From Pseudoalteromonas piscicida (GTDB taxonomy: Bacteria > Pseudomonadota > Gammaproteobacteria > Enterobacterales > Alteromonadaceae), in the NCBI RefSeq assembly GCF_002208135.1, contig NZ_CP021646.1:355001-415000 (forward strand): DNA of 60,000 bases, read 5' to 3'. Below, piece after piece: positions 19,297-28,362 of the stretch (the stretch's first letter is position 1; each line of letters starts with the position of its first letter). Under the pieces are notes generated by a model. It had not been told where the DNA came from. It saw only the letters and a list, made by a program, of their open reading frames with translations, and made no database searches. Made by a program: the position numbers and the translations under genes.

Positions 19297-20325
19297 ATGA
19301 TCAAAGTTCTGATTGTTGACGACTCGCCATTAATTCGTGGGTTGTTAAAAGAAATATTAGGTCAGGCGGATGGTATTAAAGTCGTTGGCACCGCAGAAGA
19401 TCCTTATGAGGCCAGAGAACTCATTAAATCAACTTCACCTGACGTATTAACGTTAGATATAGAAATGCCAAAAATGAATGGCATTAATTTTCTTAAAAAT
19501 TTAATGCGTTTAAGGCCTATGCCCGTTGTGATGATCTCAACGTTAACTCAAGAGGGATCGCCCGCCACGATAGAAGCATTGGAGTTGGGTGCGGTTGATT
19601 TTATTTCTAAACCCACCAGTAATGTTGCTGACACCTTAATGTCTTATTCTGATTTACTGGTTAAAAAGATTCGGGTAGCGGCCGGCGCTAGAGTGAGGGC
19701 TTTTAAAGCACCAAAGCAGGAAACAGAATTAGAAATTGGCCGTAATTATACATTTTCGCGTAATACTATTTTAGCGATAGGAGCCTCAACGGGAGGAACT
19801 GAAGCGATCAGAGAAGTGCTTATGCGGTTACCAACACACGCGCCTCCTGTTGTTATCACTCAGCATATACCACCAGTTTTCAGCACCTCATTCGCACAAA
19901 GAATGGATCGCACCTGTGCGGTGTCAGTAAAAGAAGCGGAAAACGGCGATGTTTTATTACCAGGTCATGTATTTATAGCACCTGGAGACAAGCATCTAAA
20001 GGTAGCACACACAGCGACCGGATATGTATGCCGATTAGATGATACTGAGCCTGTTAACCGTCACAAACCTTCAGTTGAAGTGCTATTTAACTCCCTTGTA
20101 CCAATGGGCAAGCATGTTTGTGCCGCTATGCTCACGGGAATGGGAAGTGATGGAGCAAAAGCGATGCTAGCTTTAAAAGTCGCTGGTGCCAAGACATTTG
20201 CTCAAGATGAGCTTAGCTGTGTGGTATGGGGAATGCCTAGAGCTGCGCACGAGCTAGGTGCTGTGCAAAGCCTAGTACCTTTGAGTAAAGTCACTGAAAC
20301 TATGCTGAGCGCGGTTAAAAAGTAA
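19297..20325 (+). CDS. cheB: Chemotaxis response regulator methylesterase CheB
   Basis: CheB removes receptor methyl groups once phosphorylated by CheA. The 342-residue protein has an N-terminal receiver (LIVDDSPLIRG; phospho-acceptor in VLTLDIEMPKMNG; FISKPT) and a C-terminal methylesterase with the serine in IGASTGGTEA, the histidine in ITQHIPP and the aspartate in LTGMGSDGAKAM. It follows cheD by 9 bases and closes the operon. Downstream is a hairpin region before the convergent deacetylase gene. Confidence 0.95.
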   Translation: MIKVLIVDDSPLIRGLLKEILGQADGIKVVGTAEDPYEARELIKSTSPDVLTLDIEMPKMNGINFLKNLMRLRPMPVVMISTLTQEGSPATIEALELGAVDFISKPTSNVADTLMSYSDLLVKKIRVAAGARVRAFKAPKQETELEIGRNYTFSRNTILAIGASTGGTEAIREVLMRLPTHAPPVVITQHIPPVFSTSFAQRMDRTCAVSVKEAENGDVLLPGHVFIAPGDKHLKVAHTATGYVCRLDDTEPVNRHKPSVEVLFNSLVPMGKHVCAAMLTGMGSDGAKAMLALKVAGAKTFAQDELSCVVWGMPRAAHELGAVQSLVPLSKVTETMLSAVKK

Positions 20326-20489
20326 GGGTGAAACAAAACTGTATTAAGACACTATCTAATCTAAGAAAGTATGCCAGCTCTGAAATGTGCTCAATAATTA
20401 ACAGCCAATGACAAGCAGTTAGCTGCACTTTCACCATAGTATCAACGCAGTACTACACCGCAAAGTAGAAACGTCGAATAACGGAGGTA

Positions 20490-20519
20490 GGGTAAGAGCG
20501 AGTTAATTTGCTCCTACCC
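20490..20519. terminator. Intergenic hairpin between cheB and the convergent deacetylase gene
   Basis: gggtaagagc (20490-20499) pairs with gctcctaccc (20510-20519) with one mismatch. It lies between two converging genes and could stop transcription from either side, but it lacks a clear T tract. The text is also a near copy of the repeat at 2024-2039, so it may be a dispersed repeat used as a terminator. The rest of 20326-20489 shows nothing recognisable. Confidence 0.45.
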
Positions 20520-20527
20520 AAAGCCAG

Positions 20528-21571
20528 TTATTGTTCAATAACCCAAGGTTGTGAAAACCAGTAGTAGCGGCCTGCGTCTTTGATTGAAGGTGCGGTACAG
20601 TTATATCGTGACCGTCCTATGGGTAGAGCTTTCGGTGTTTGAATACGTACGCTGGTTTCTGATAGCCAATTCAGATCAGCTTGTCCAACACCTGAAACGT
20701 AGCATGCAAATTGACTTCTATGAAAATCTTTATTGTTAAAGTGCAATGTGATTACAGGTGTTTTATTGTTCGTGACGCTATCAATGTAATCTAATTTTTG
20801 TAGAGAAAACGCTTTGGTCTCGAGCTTAGTTTTTAATGTTTCTAAGTTGCTGTAATTCCCAGATGCGGGAAATCGAGCGATACGTGTAAAATCTGAAGAA
20901 ACACCAACCGCCCCTGAGTGTTGTCCAATACCAATAAGTCCAAGTTCAGCTACCAGTTTTTGTAACTCATGATTAAACTCACCATAAGGGTATGCGAGAT
21001 ACGGGTAATCGTGTCCAATTTCTTCTTTAATACGTTGCTGTGACCATGTGATATCGTGCTCAACACGCGCACGCCACTGCGCCGCTGTTTCATTTTTTAG
21101 TTTGAGATGGAGGTAATCGTGCTTAGCACTATGATTTGCGATAATTGCCCCGCGTTTTGTTAATGCCCTAAGTTCATCCCACGTCATGACGTAGCTTTTC
21201 TTCTCATCAATAAGTTGAGGATTGACGAAAATAGTATAGGGAAAGCCAAAAGATTCCAGGATCGGGGCCGCCGCAGTGATATTGTTTTCATAGCCATCAT
21301 CAAAGGTGATAGCTAACGTTTTTGCTGGTAGAGACTTACCTGCTTTCAGGCTATCTAGCAACTGTGGTAAAGGTATCACCGAAAAACCATGTTCTTTAAT
21401 GTGGTTAAGATGAGATTTAAAGGTTGCTTCACTCACGCTCGTGACAGCTGGGAGTTTCTCACTCACGTGATGATACTGTAAGATAACCGCACTCCAACTA
21501 TTTGCTGAGAATAGGGCCAAACCAAAAATAATATGTTGTATCAATTTCTTAAATGCCATAAAGCGCAACAT
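20528..21571 (-). CDS. Secreted polysaccharide deacetylase family protein (NodB domain)
   Basis: The 347-residue product has a signal peptide (about 1-28, ending SANSWSA) and a carbohydrate esterase 4 domain: ILQYHHV, the metal-binding TFDDGYENN (aspartate pair), and IANHSAKHDYLHL with the two histidines. The substrate is not readable: chitin-like, peptidoglycan or exopolysaccharide N-acetyl groups are all possible. The last 90 residues resemble no domain I can name. ATG 21571 has AAGAGG five bases upstream. The start overlaps the divergent MATE gene start by 39 bases. Confidence 0.88.
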   Translation of the reverse strand: MLRFMAFKKLIQHIIFGLALFSANSWSAVILQYHHVSEKLPAVTSVSEATFKSHLNHIKEHGFSVIPLPQLLDSLKAGKSLPAKTLAITFDDGYENNITAAAPILESFGFPYTIFVNPQLIDEKKSYVMTWDELRALTKRGAIIANHSAKHDYLHLKLKNETAAQWRARVEHDITWSQQRIKEEIGHDYPYLAYPYGEFNHELQKLVAELGLIGIGQHSGAVGVSSDFTRIARFPASGNYSNLETLKTKLETKAFSLQKLDYIDSVTNNKTPVITLHFNNKDFHRSQFACYVSGVGQADLNWLSETSVRIQTPKALPIGRSRYNCTAPSIKDAGRYYWFSQPWVIEQ

Positions 21572-22865
21572 CTGAGCCTCTTACTACTTGCAGGTCCGAT
21601 GATACTATCAAATATTACGGTGCCACTGTTAGGATTAGTCGATACGGCAGTGATTGGTCATATGGGGGATGCGCATTTTTTGGCTGGGATTGCGCTTGGC
21701 TCTAGCGCTATCTCGGTATTATTTTGGCTTGCAAGTTTTCTGCGAATGAGTACAACAGGAGTGATTGCTCAATCAAGCGGCCAACAAGACCATGACAAGC
21801 TAACACGTTCACTATATACCAGTATGCTCATCGCGCTGCTCTTTGCTGTGAGTTTGATTGTATTATCTCCTCTGTTGATCCAAGTAATTGCTCAGCTTTC
21901 AAATGCTTCTAGTGAAGTATTTGAGCAAGCAAAATTATATTTTCAAATCCGTGTATTTAGCGCGCCTGCAGCAATGTTGAATCTTGTGTTGCTGGGCTTT
22001 ATGCTTGGGATGCATTACGGGCGAGGGCCATTTTATCTGGTGTTGTTCACAAACATAGTGAATATAGCCTTGGACATTTTATTTGTTGTCGGATTTGAGT
22101 GGGGGTAGCAGGTGCAGCTTGGGCTTCACTCATTGCAGACTATTCGGCATTAGGCTTATCCTTGTTTTTGAGTATATTGGTCGCAAAGCGTCACGGTATT
22201 GTGTTGAAATTCACTCTACCAGGGCGTGCGCAGTGGCTCAGTTTACTCACCTTGAATCGTGATATTTTTATTCGCTCCTTGATCTTACAACTATGCTTTA
22301 GTTTCATGACTTTCTATGGCGCAAGGCTTGGTGAAGTCACGTTGGCGGCCAACGCTGTATTACTTAATTTTTTGATGTTAGTCAGCTTTGCGATGGATGG
22401 TATCGCTTATGCTGCGGAGGCTAAAGTCGGCAGAGCAAAAGGACAAGGCTCGTTGGGGCAATTGCAATTATGGGTAAAGGTGAGCTTGTTTTGGGGGCTG
22501 CATTTGCGCTTTTATACAGTGCTATTTTTTATCTAGCTGGTGGCTGGATCATTAGCTTATTAACCAATATCCCCGAAGTAATAACATTGGCAGATACTTA
22601 CTTACCTTGGTTGGTACTATTACCTTTGATTGCCATGAGTTGCTTTTTGTTTGACGGCATCTTTGTTGGGCTTACTCGTGCTAAAGAAATGCGAAATAGC
22701 ATGTTAGTTTCTGCGGTATTCGGTTTTTTCTTGCCGTTTTTGATTGCATTGCCACTTGGTAATCATGCGCTCTGGCTTGCGATGAGTTGTTTTATGGGGT
22801 TGCGTGGATTGACCTTGGCATATAAATATCATCAGCTCACTAGAGGGGCTGCACTACTTGAATGA
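21533..22865 (+). pseudogene. MATE family efflux transporter (DinF-like), split by two apparent -1 frameshifts
   Basis: MATE transporters export drugs or metabolites using Na+ or H+ gradients. The first frame (21533-22108) begins with GPMILSNITVPLLGLVDTAVIGHMG, close to E. coli DinF. The frame ends at the G run 22101-22105 (FEWG stop), continues as GVAGAAWASLIADYSALG in a second frame (22099-22536), and breaks again at the G run 22493-22497, after which FWGAAFALLYSAIFYLAGG continues in a third frame to 22865. Adding one G to each five-G run gives one uninterrupted 444-residue, twelve-helix protein of normal length. Both breaks therefore look like the same kind of base-call or slippage error. 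The start overlaps the divergent deacetylase gene. Confidence 0.9.
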
Positions 22866-22875
22866 TGGGGCTGCC

Positions 22876-23154
22876 TTAAGCAAACGGGTCGTTATCTTTT
22901 AGGGCTTGGCGGCGTTTTTCTCTGGCTTCTATCACTTGAGAAAAGCGATTAGCAAAAATGCCAATATAACCGTAAAAGGCACAGCACAAACCAGGAAGTA
23001 AAAGCACTAAACCTACGATTTGAAAGCGATGATCTTGATAATAACCCAGTGCGATAAAAGCACCTGCGAGTAACACAATAACAAGGCCAAAAAGGAAAAA
23101 TTTGAGACTTCGCTTAGGGTGAGACCCTAAGCGATAAATGAGGGTTTTGCTCAT
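22876..23154 (-). CDS. Small two-helix membrane protein, unknown function
   Basis: I recognise no named family. The 92-residue product has a basic N-terminus, two membrane helices (about 19-38 and 46-68) and a charged C-terminal tail (EAREKRRQALKDNDPFA). Its start overlaps the nfuA stop by one base, so it is translated as the second gene of an nfuA operon. A functional link to iron-sulfur work is only suggested by that coupling. Confidence 0.7.
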   Translation of the reverse strand: MSKTLIYRLGSHPKRSLKFFLFGLVIVLLAGAFIALGYYQDHRFQIVGLVLLLPGLCCAFYGYIGIFANRFSQVIEAREKRRQALKDNDPFA

Positions 23155-23729
23155 TAATAGTAAGAGTGTTCGCCGCGCGCGTGCTCTGTGATGTCACGTA
23201 CGCCGTTGATTTCTTCAAACTTAGCGATCATCTCTTTTTCGATGCCTTCTTTTAACGTAACATCAATCATTGAACAGCCGTTACAACCGCCGCCGAATTG
23301 CAGTACTGCAATACCATCAGCGGTAATTTCTACTAGGCTAACTTGTCCGCCATGGTTGGCCAGTTGTGGATTTACTTCTGTCACAAGCATGTGCTCTACG
23401 CGCTCAGCTAGGCTCGCATCGTCACGTAATCGTTTAGCTTTGGCATTTGGTGCCTTAAGCGTCAACTGACTCCCCATTTTATCGGTAACGAAGTCGATAT
23501 CGGCTTCTTCTAAAAATGGTGCACTTTCTTCATCAACGATGGCTTCAAAACCATTAAACGGTAAGCGGATATCGCTTTGCTCAACGGCATCTGCTGGGCA
23601 ATATGACACACCACACTCAGCTTGAGAGGTGCCTGGATTAACCACGAAAACTCTAATATTTGTGCCTTCAGCCTGATCGGCTAATAGTTTCGCGAAATGG
23701 CTTTGGGCAGAATCTGAAATATGTATCAT
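23154..23729 (-). CDS. nfuA: Fe-S cluster carrier protein NfuA
   Basis: NfuA carries [4Fe-4S] clusters to target enzymes, especially under oxidative stress or iron limitation. The 191-residue protein has the degenerate A-type N-terminal domain ([30 protein letters not shown]) and the C-terminal Nfu domain with the cluster-binding [19 protein letters not shown]. As in E. coli, comF (gntX) and bioH are close by, which supports the assignment. The M14 peptidase gene is divergent upstream. Confidence 0.95.
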   Translation of the reverse strand: MIHISDSAQSHFAKLLADQAEGTNIRVFVVNPGTSQAECGVSYCPADAVEQSDIRLPFNGFEAIVDEESAPFLEEADIDFVTDKMGSQLTLKAPNAKAKRLRDDASLAERVEHMLVTEVNPQLANHGGQVSLVEITADGIAVLQFGGGCNGCSMIDVTLKEGIEKEMIAKFEEINGVRDITEHARGEHSYY

Positions 23730-23874
23730 AATTCGCTCTATACTTGACTAAATTACTTGGTTAATACGTATCATACTCTCCTCGTCGTGTTGTCGCTAGT
23801 GTTCGGCGTAAAAATTTGGCAATCGGCGGTGCGCTTGTTAGCTTGAAAAGTAATCGGAATTAAAGGACATTATC

Positions 23875-26400
23875 ATGCGGTTAATAAGCTGTATTATCGT
23901 GCTGTTGAGCTTTAGCTTGCAGGCCAAGCCCATTGCCTATTATTTTGGCGATGAAGTAAAGTTTGACCCTACAATAACTACGCCAAAACAAGCATTTGGA
24001 TATGAAGTTGGGCAGTGGCATTTGCGCCACGGTCAAATCGTTAATTATCTACATACCCTTGCAAGTGAAAGCCCAAGGTTGAGTGTCGAAACTATCGGGT
24101 TTAGCCATGAGCGACGTCCTTTGTTACTCCTAAAAGTGAGCTCGCCACAAAACCAACAAAACTTGGCGCGTATTCAACAAGATCATATTGCGTCATTGAG
24201 CAGTGGCCAAAACCGCTCAGGTCAGCCTGTTGTGATGTGGATGGGTTATAGCGTGCACGGTAATGAGTCTTCAGGAAGCAATGCAGCGGTACTCATGGCA
24301 TATTATTTAGCTGCGGCGCAGGGCGAGTCTGTTACGCAGCTCCTTGATAATGCGGTGATATTGTTAGATCCAGCCTTGAACCCTGATGGCTTATCACGTT
24401 TTGCTACATGGGCAAACGCCAATAAGAGTATGTCTCTATCAACTGATCCTGCACATCGTGAGCATAATGAATCTTGGCCTTCTAGTCGCACTAACCACTA
24501 TTGGTTTGATCTCAATCGCGATTGGTTACTACTACAACATCCTGAGTCAAAAGCGCGGATCAAAGCGTTCCATAAGTGGAAGCCTAACGTATTGACCGAT
24601 TTCCATGAAATGGGCCCAAATAGCACTTATTTCTTTCAACCTGGGATCCCAACAAGAACCCACCCAATCACCCCATTGAAGAACGTAGAGCTGACCGATG
24701 CGATTGGCAAATTCCATGCTAAAGCGCTTGATGCTCAAGGGGAATTATATTTTACACAAGAGAGCTTTGATGATTTTTATTATGGTAAAGGTTCTACGTA
24801 CCCCGATGCAAATGGTGCCGTTGGCATTTTGTTCGAACAAGCAAGTAGCCGAGGGCATGCGCAAGAAACTCAGTATGGTGTGTTGAGTTTTCCTGAGACG
24901 ATTAAAAATCAGGTCACGACGAGTCTCTCGACTTTCCAAGCTAGTACAACGCATCGACGCGCTTTGCTTGATTATCAACAGCAGTTTTACCAACAAGCGA
25001 ACGAGCTTGCCAATAAAGATGAAATCAACGGCTACGTTGTTGCACGCGGCAAAGATAGTTATCGCTTTCAAGCGTTTGTGGATTTGCTGAAACAGCACCA
25101 GATCGATGTGAAATACCTCTCTAAGGCCAAAGAAGTAGATAGTACTGAATATCAGCAAGGTGACTTATACATTCCGCTAGCCCAGCCGCAATATCGCTTG
25201 ATAAAAGCACTATTCAGCACACAGACGCATTTTAAGGACAACACGTTCTACGATGTTTCTGGTTGGACTATGCCGTATGCTTACGATCTAAATTTTGACT
25301 CAGTGAAAAGTGGTTGGGGCTTAAAGTTTCAAGATGAATCAAGCACAGAATCAAATGTGTTAGTTCCCGTTGCCGGAAGTTACGCCTACACCATAGAGTG
25401 GCACCATTACCTGGCGCCACAATTAGCAAATCGCCTCCTACAGGCAGGAGTGAAAGTGGCAGCTGCAATGTCACCATTTTCAGCATCAACCACCTCAGGC
25501 TCTCATGACTTTCAGGCTGGGACATTGGTGATTGCAAGTGGTATTCAGCAGCAGGCAGGCTGGTTTACTGAGCTTGAAACAATCGCTAGAGAGCTTTCAC
25601 TTCCTGTGTATAGTGTGACTACAGGACTCACACAAAGCGGTGTAGATTTTGGCTCAAGGCAAATGCTACAGCTGCAAAAGCCTGAAGTACTCATCATCGG
25701 TGGTCCGGGTGTAAGTCAATATGAAGCGGGTGAACTTTGGTATCATTTGGATAGGCATTTAAAGCTCGCTCCTTCAATTGTGGAAAAGCAGCACATCGAA
25801 AAACTCGATCTTACGCGCTATACCCACATTTTATTGGCTGATGGTAAATATGGAGATTTAAGTGACAAGAGCAAAGCCAAGATCTTGAGCTGGGTTACTA
25901 AAGGCGGTGTGATTTGGGGCCAAAAGCGTGGTGCGCAGTGGCTAATTGAACAGCAGCTGCTGGATGCTGAAATGGTTTCAAGCAAAGAAATGCGAGCACT
26001 GTTTGACAGCAAAAATCTCAAGTTTGCAGATCAGGATAGCTTGTCGGCAAAGCAGCGTATTGCAGGCGCGATTTTTGACGCGCGTTTAGACTTGAGCCAC
26101 CCCTTGTCTTTTGGCTTCGAGAACCGTGAATTACCTGTATTTAAAAATAGTACTTGGGTTATGCATCGCGATAATAAGCCGTTTATTGAGTCATTGACGT
26201 ATACCAAAAAGCCTCTGTTGGCGGGGTATGCTGACAATATTAATGTTGAACAGATAGCTGGTTCTTCGGTCTTGATTGCGTCAAAGTCTGGACGTGGCGT
26301 AGCTGTGGGAATGACAGACAACCCGGTATTTCGTGGCTTTTGGTTCGGCTCTAGTCGACTACTGAACAACGCATTGTTTTTTGCACAAGGCATAAGATAA
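23875..26400 (+). CDS. Secreted M14-family zinc carboxypeptidase
   Basis: The 841-residue protein has a short signal peptide (about 1-17, ending LQA) and an N-terminal M14 domain. Zinc ligands are H128 and E131 (HGNESSG) and H244 (DFHEMGPNS). The catalytic glutamate is likely E321 (ILFEQASSRGH). DLNRDW and NPDGL are further family motifs. The region after about 400 is a long C-terminal part with a class I glutamine-amidotransferase-like look (IIGGPGVSQYEAGELWYHLD, WVTKGGVIWG). It is probably periplasmic or exported, degrading peptides; the T2SS encoded in this window is a possible route, which is inference. Confidence 0.9.
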   Translation: MRLISCIIVLLSFSLQAKPIAYYFGDEVKFDPTITTPKQAFGYEVGQWHLRHGQIVNYLHTLASESPRLSVETIGFSHERRPLLLLKVSSPQNQQNLARIQQDHIASLSSGQNRSGQPVVMWMGYSVHGNESSGSNAAVLMAYYLAAAQGESVTQLLDNAVILLDPALNPDGLSRFATWANANKSMSLSTDPAHREHNESWPSSRTNHYWFDLNRDWLLLQHPESKARIKAFHKWKPNVLTDFHEMGPNSTYFFQPGIPTRTHPITPLKNVELTDAIGKFHAKALDAQGELYFTQESFDDFYYGKGSTYPDANGAVGILFEQASSRGHAQETQYGVLSFPETIKNQVTTSLSTFQASTTHRRALLDYQQQFYQQANELANKDEINGYVVARGKDSYRFQAFVDLLKQHQIDVKYLSKAKEVDSTEYQQGDLYIPLAQPQYRLIKALFSTQTHFKDNTFYDVSGWTMPYAYDLNFDSVKSGWGLKFQDESSTESNVLVPVAGSYAYTIEWHHYLAPQLANRLLQAGVKVAAAMSPFSASTTSGSHDFQAGTLVIASGIQQQAGWFTELETIARELSLPVYSVTTGLTQSGVDFGSRQMLQLQKPEVLIIGGPGVSQYEAGELWYHLDRHLKLAPSIVEKQHIEKLDLTRYTHILLADGKYGDLSDKSKAKILSWVTKGGVIWGQKRGAQWLIEQQLLDAEMVSSKEMRALFDSKNLKFADQDSLSAKQRIAGAIFDARLDLSHPLSFGFENRELPVFKNSTWVMHRDNKPFIESLTYTKKPLLAGYADNINVEQIAGSSVLIASKSGRGVAVGMTDNPVFRGFWFGSSRLLNNALFFAQGIR

Positions 26401-26488
26401 GGTGAGGGTTAGCCTATCTTTCGAAGTTAAATTTTAAGCTGTTTGTTGTGGTTCGATACTTAAGTGCTACCACTCATAAAATAGGTTT

Positions 26489-27187
26489 TTAAGCATCAAA
26501 CGGTGTGAGGCAGATACTCAATGCCCACACCATTTTCGCACCATTTTGTTTACACACTTTTGCCGCCGCATTCATAGTCGCGCCCGTTGTGATCACATCC
26601 TCAAGTAATACGATATTTTTTCCCTCAACAGATTGGTTTAGCACAAATGCATTGTTTAAATTACGTTTTCGTTTAGCTTTGGTCAGCTGAGATTGCGGTT
26701 TAGTATGTTTTGCTCTTTCGAGTATCGTCGGGGCAAGTGGTAGCCCTTGCCAAATTTGCTCCACTTGATTGTAACCTCGTCGGATTAAACGTTTTCGGTG
26801 CAGTGGCAAGCAACAAGCTAGGTCTACCGAGAAAACATCTTCTTCACTAAAGCGCTGCCATAGAGTTTGAGCCAGCAGGTTTAAGGCACATTGATATGCT
26901 TTGCTATGGTTAAACTTTACTCCTTGCAACCATGTGTTTATCGGCGTGCGGTACCAACTCGCCACGGTTAACCCATCGCACTCTTCAAGGCTAACCATGC
27001 GTTGGATATTGGGGTAATTAAGTAGATTAATCTCTTGTTCCATAAAGTCTAAGCAGGCTTGTAAGCAGTGTGGACAAAGCAAGGCTTCTGTTGTGCGTTG
27101 TTCACAACATACACAAGGCTGACACCACTTTTTAGGTAATAACCGATTAAGTTGGATCATTGCTTTCCATCCCGGGTTAGCTATCAT
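26489..27187 (-). CDS. ComF family phosphoribosyltransferase-like protein (GntX)
   Basis: ComF/GntX proteins combine an N-terminal zinc ribbon with a phosphoribosyltransferase domain. Here the ribbon is CxPCVCC...CPHC, and the PRTase motif is VLLEDVITTGATMNAAA near the end. The role is DNA uptake or use of DNA as a nutrient in related bacteria, with unclear chemistry. The start is uncertain: ATG 27187 (MIANPGW, 232 residues) avoids the overlap with bioH, ATG 27160 has a better ribosome site (GGAAAGC), and an ATG at 27244 would give 251 residues but overlap bioH by 27 bases. The comF-bioH divergent pair is as in E. coli. Confidence 0.88.
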   Translation of the reverse strand: MIANPGWKAMIQLNRLLPKKWCQPCVCCEQRTTEALLCPHCLQACLDFMEQEINLLNYPNIQRMVSLEECDGLTVASWYRTPINTWLQGVKFNHSKAYQCALNLLAQTLWQRFSEEDVFSVDLACCLPLHRKRLIRRGYNQVEQIWQGLPLAPTILERAKHTKPQSQLTKAKRKRNLNNAFVLNQSVEGKNIVLLEDVITTGATMNAAAKVCKQNGAKMVWALSICLTPFDA

Positions 27188-27217
27188 GGCGTCAAGTTTG
27201 GTATAGAGAACAGATAA

Positions 27218-27949
27218 ATGCAAAATGAAGTTATGCTGCTCCATGGCTGGGGGATGAACAAAGCGGTGTGGCAGTTATGCGAGGAAGCTTTAGCACCTAC
27301 AACACCGATTAAAGCGGTTAATCTTCCTGGATTTGGTGGTACACCAAGCGCCGAGGGCGATTATTCTCTTGAGCGTAACGCTTTACTTATTGCTGAGCAG
27401 CTGATGCCACAAAGCGTGCTGATAGGCTGGTCTTTGGGGGGCTTATTTGCATTGTATTTAGCTGCTCATTTTCCAGACAAAGTTAGCAAGGTTATTTTGG
27501 TCGCTTCAACGCCATTTTTTTGTGAGCAAGCTGATTGGCCCGGAATAGCCCCTAAGGTGCTAAACAACTTTGAGACTCAACTGCAAACCAATAGCGCAAA
27601 AACGATAGAAAGGTTTTTAGCGATTCAAGCGATGGGCAGTGAACATGCCAGAGAAGACATCAAACAACTCAAAGCGCTACTAGGCACACTGCCGGAAGCG
27701 GAGGCGAAAGCACTAGCTGGTGGACTGGAGATATTGAAATCGCAGGACTTACGTGATGAATTTTCACGGCTGCAACTCCCCACAATAGGCATATTCGGCC
27801 GTTTAGACTCTCTTGTGCCACAAGCGGCTGTAGAGAAAATGCAGGTACTCAATCCAAATTTTAAGGCTCATACGCTTGCAAAAGCCTCTCATGCGCCTTT
27901 TATCTCTCATAAAGAAGCCTTTTTATCACTCCTTAAATCAATTATTTAG
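27218..27949 (+). CDS. bioH: Pimeloyl-ACP methyl ester carboxylesterase BioH
   Basis: BioH demethylates pimeloyl-ACP methyl ester, ending the disguised fatty-acid route to the biotin precursor. The 243-residue alpha/beta hydrolase has the oxyanion region LLHGWGMNKAVW, the nucleophile S72 in GWSLGGLF, the acid in FGRLDSLVP and the histidine in ASHAPF. The GWSLGG codons contain an intact six-G run (27436-27441). It is divergent from comF and followed by a clear terminator. Confidence 0.93.
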   Translation: MQNEVMLLHGWGMNKAVWQLCEEALAPTTPIKAVNLPGFGGTPSAEGDYSLERNALLIAEQLMPQSVLIGWSLGGLFALYLAAHFPDKVSKVILVASTPFFCEQADWPGIAPKVLNNFETQLQTNSAKTIERFLAIQAMGSEHAREDIKQLKALLGTLPEAEAKALAGGLEILKSQDLRDEFSRLQLPTIGIFGRLDSLVPQAAVEKMQVLNPNFKAHTLAKASHAPFISHKEAFLSLLKSII

Positions 27950-27963
27950 ATATTTGGAACAAT

Positions 27964-27988
27964 AAAGCGGCAAAAAATTGCCGCTTTT
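27964..27988 (+). terminator. bioH terminator
   Basis: aaagcggcaa (27964-27973) pairs perfectly with ttgccgcttt (27978-27987) around aaaa, followed by a T-rich stretch. It lies 14 bases after the bioH stop. Confidence 0.85.
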
Positions 27989-28053
27989 ACTTTTCTTTGT
28001 TGATATTTTGCGCAATAATTAGTCAGTAAGAAAAGGTTTATCTAGGTGCGAAT

Positions 28054-28362
28054 ATGCCAATAGGTGATGTGTTAAATAATGGAATCGACGGTTATAACCG
28101 CGCTGCTCAGGGGATTGCCCAAGCAAGTGCTGATATTAACCGCGCTGCCATCGATCAACAAAGCGATTCTGAACGTGCATCTGGGCGACAGTTGCAGGGT
28201 GCCAGCGCCGGTGAAGCTGTGACAGCTCCTGTGAGCGAAACCCCAAGCTTGACCGAATCCGTGGTAGCCTTAAAAGTTGAAGAGTTTAACGCGAAAGCCA
28301 ATGTGCAAACTATTCGCACTGCAGATGAAGTGCTAGGTACGTTGATTGATATTAAAGTGTAA
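28054..28362 (+). CDS. Small protein with a flagellar-rod-like C-terminal tail
   Basis: I recognise no named family for the whole 102-residue protein. The first part (VLNNGIDGYNRAAQGIAQAS) and the last part (FNAKANVQTIRTADEVLGTL, then IDI) resemble the N- and C-terminal helices of flagellar axial proteins such as FlgC and FlgG, whose tails end in ANxxxIxTADExLGTLxDI text. The centre is a short low-complexity linker. It could be a minimal rod-like or filament-packing peptide outside any flagellar operon. It abuts the following gene (taATG overlap of one base), so the two are co-translated. Confidence 0.72.
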   Translation: MPIGDVLNNGIDGYNRAAQGIAQASADINRAAIDQQSDSERASGRQLQGASAGEAVTAPVSETPSLTESVVALKVEEFNAKANVQTIRTADEVLGTLIDIKV

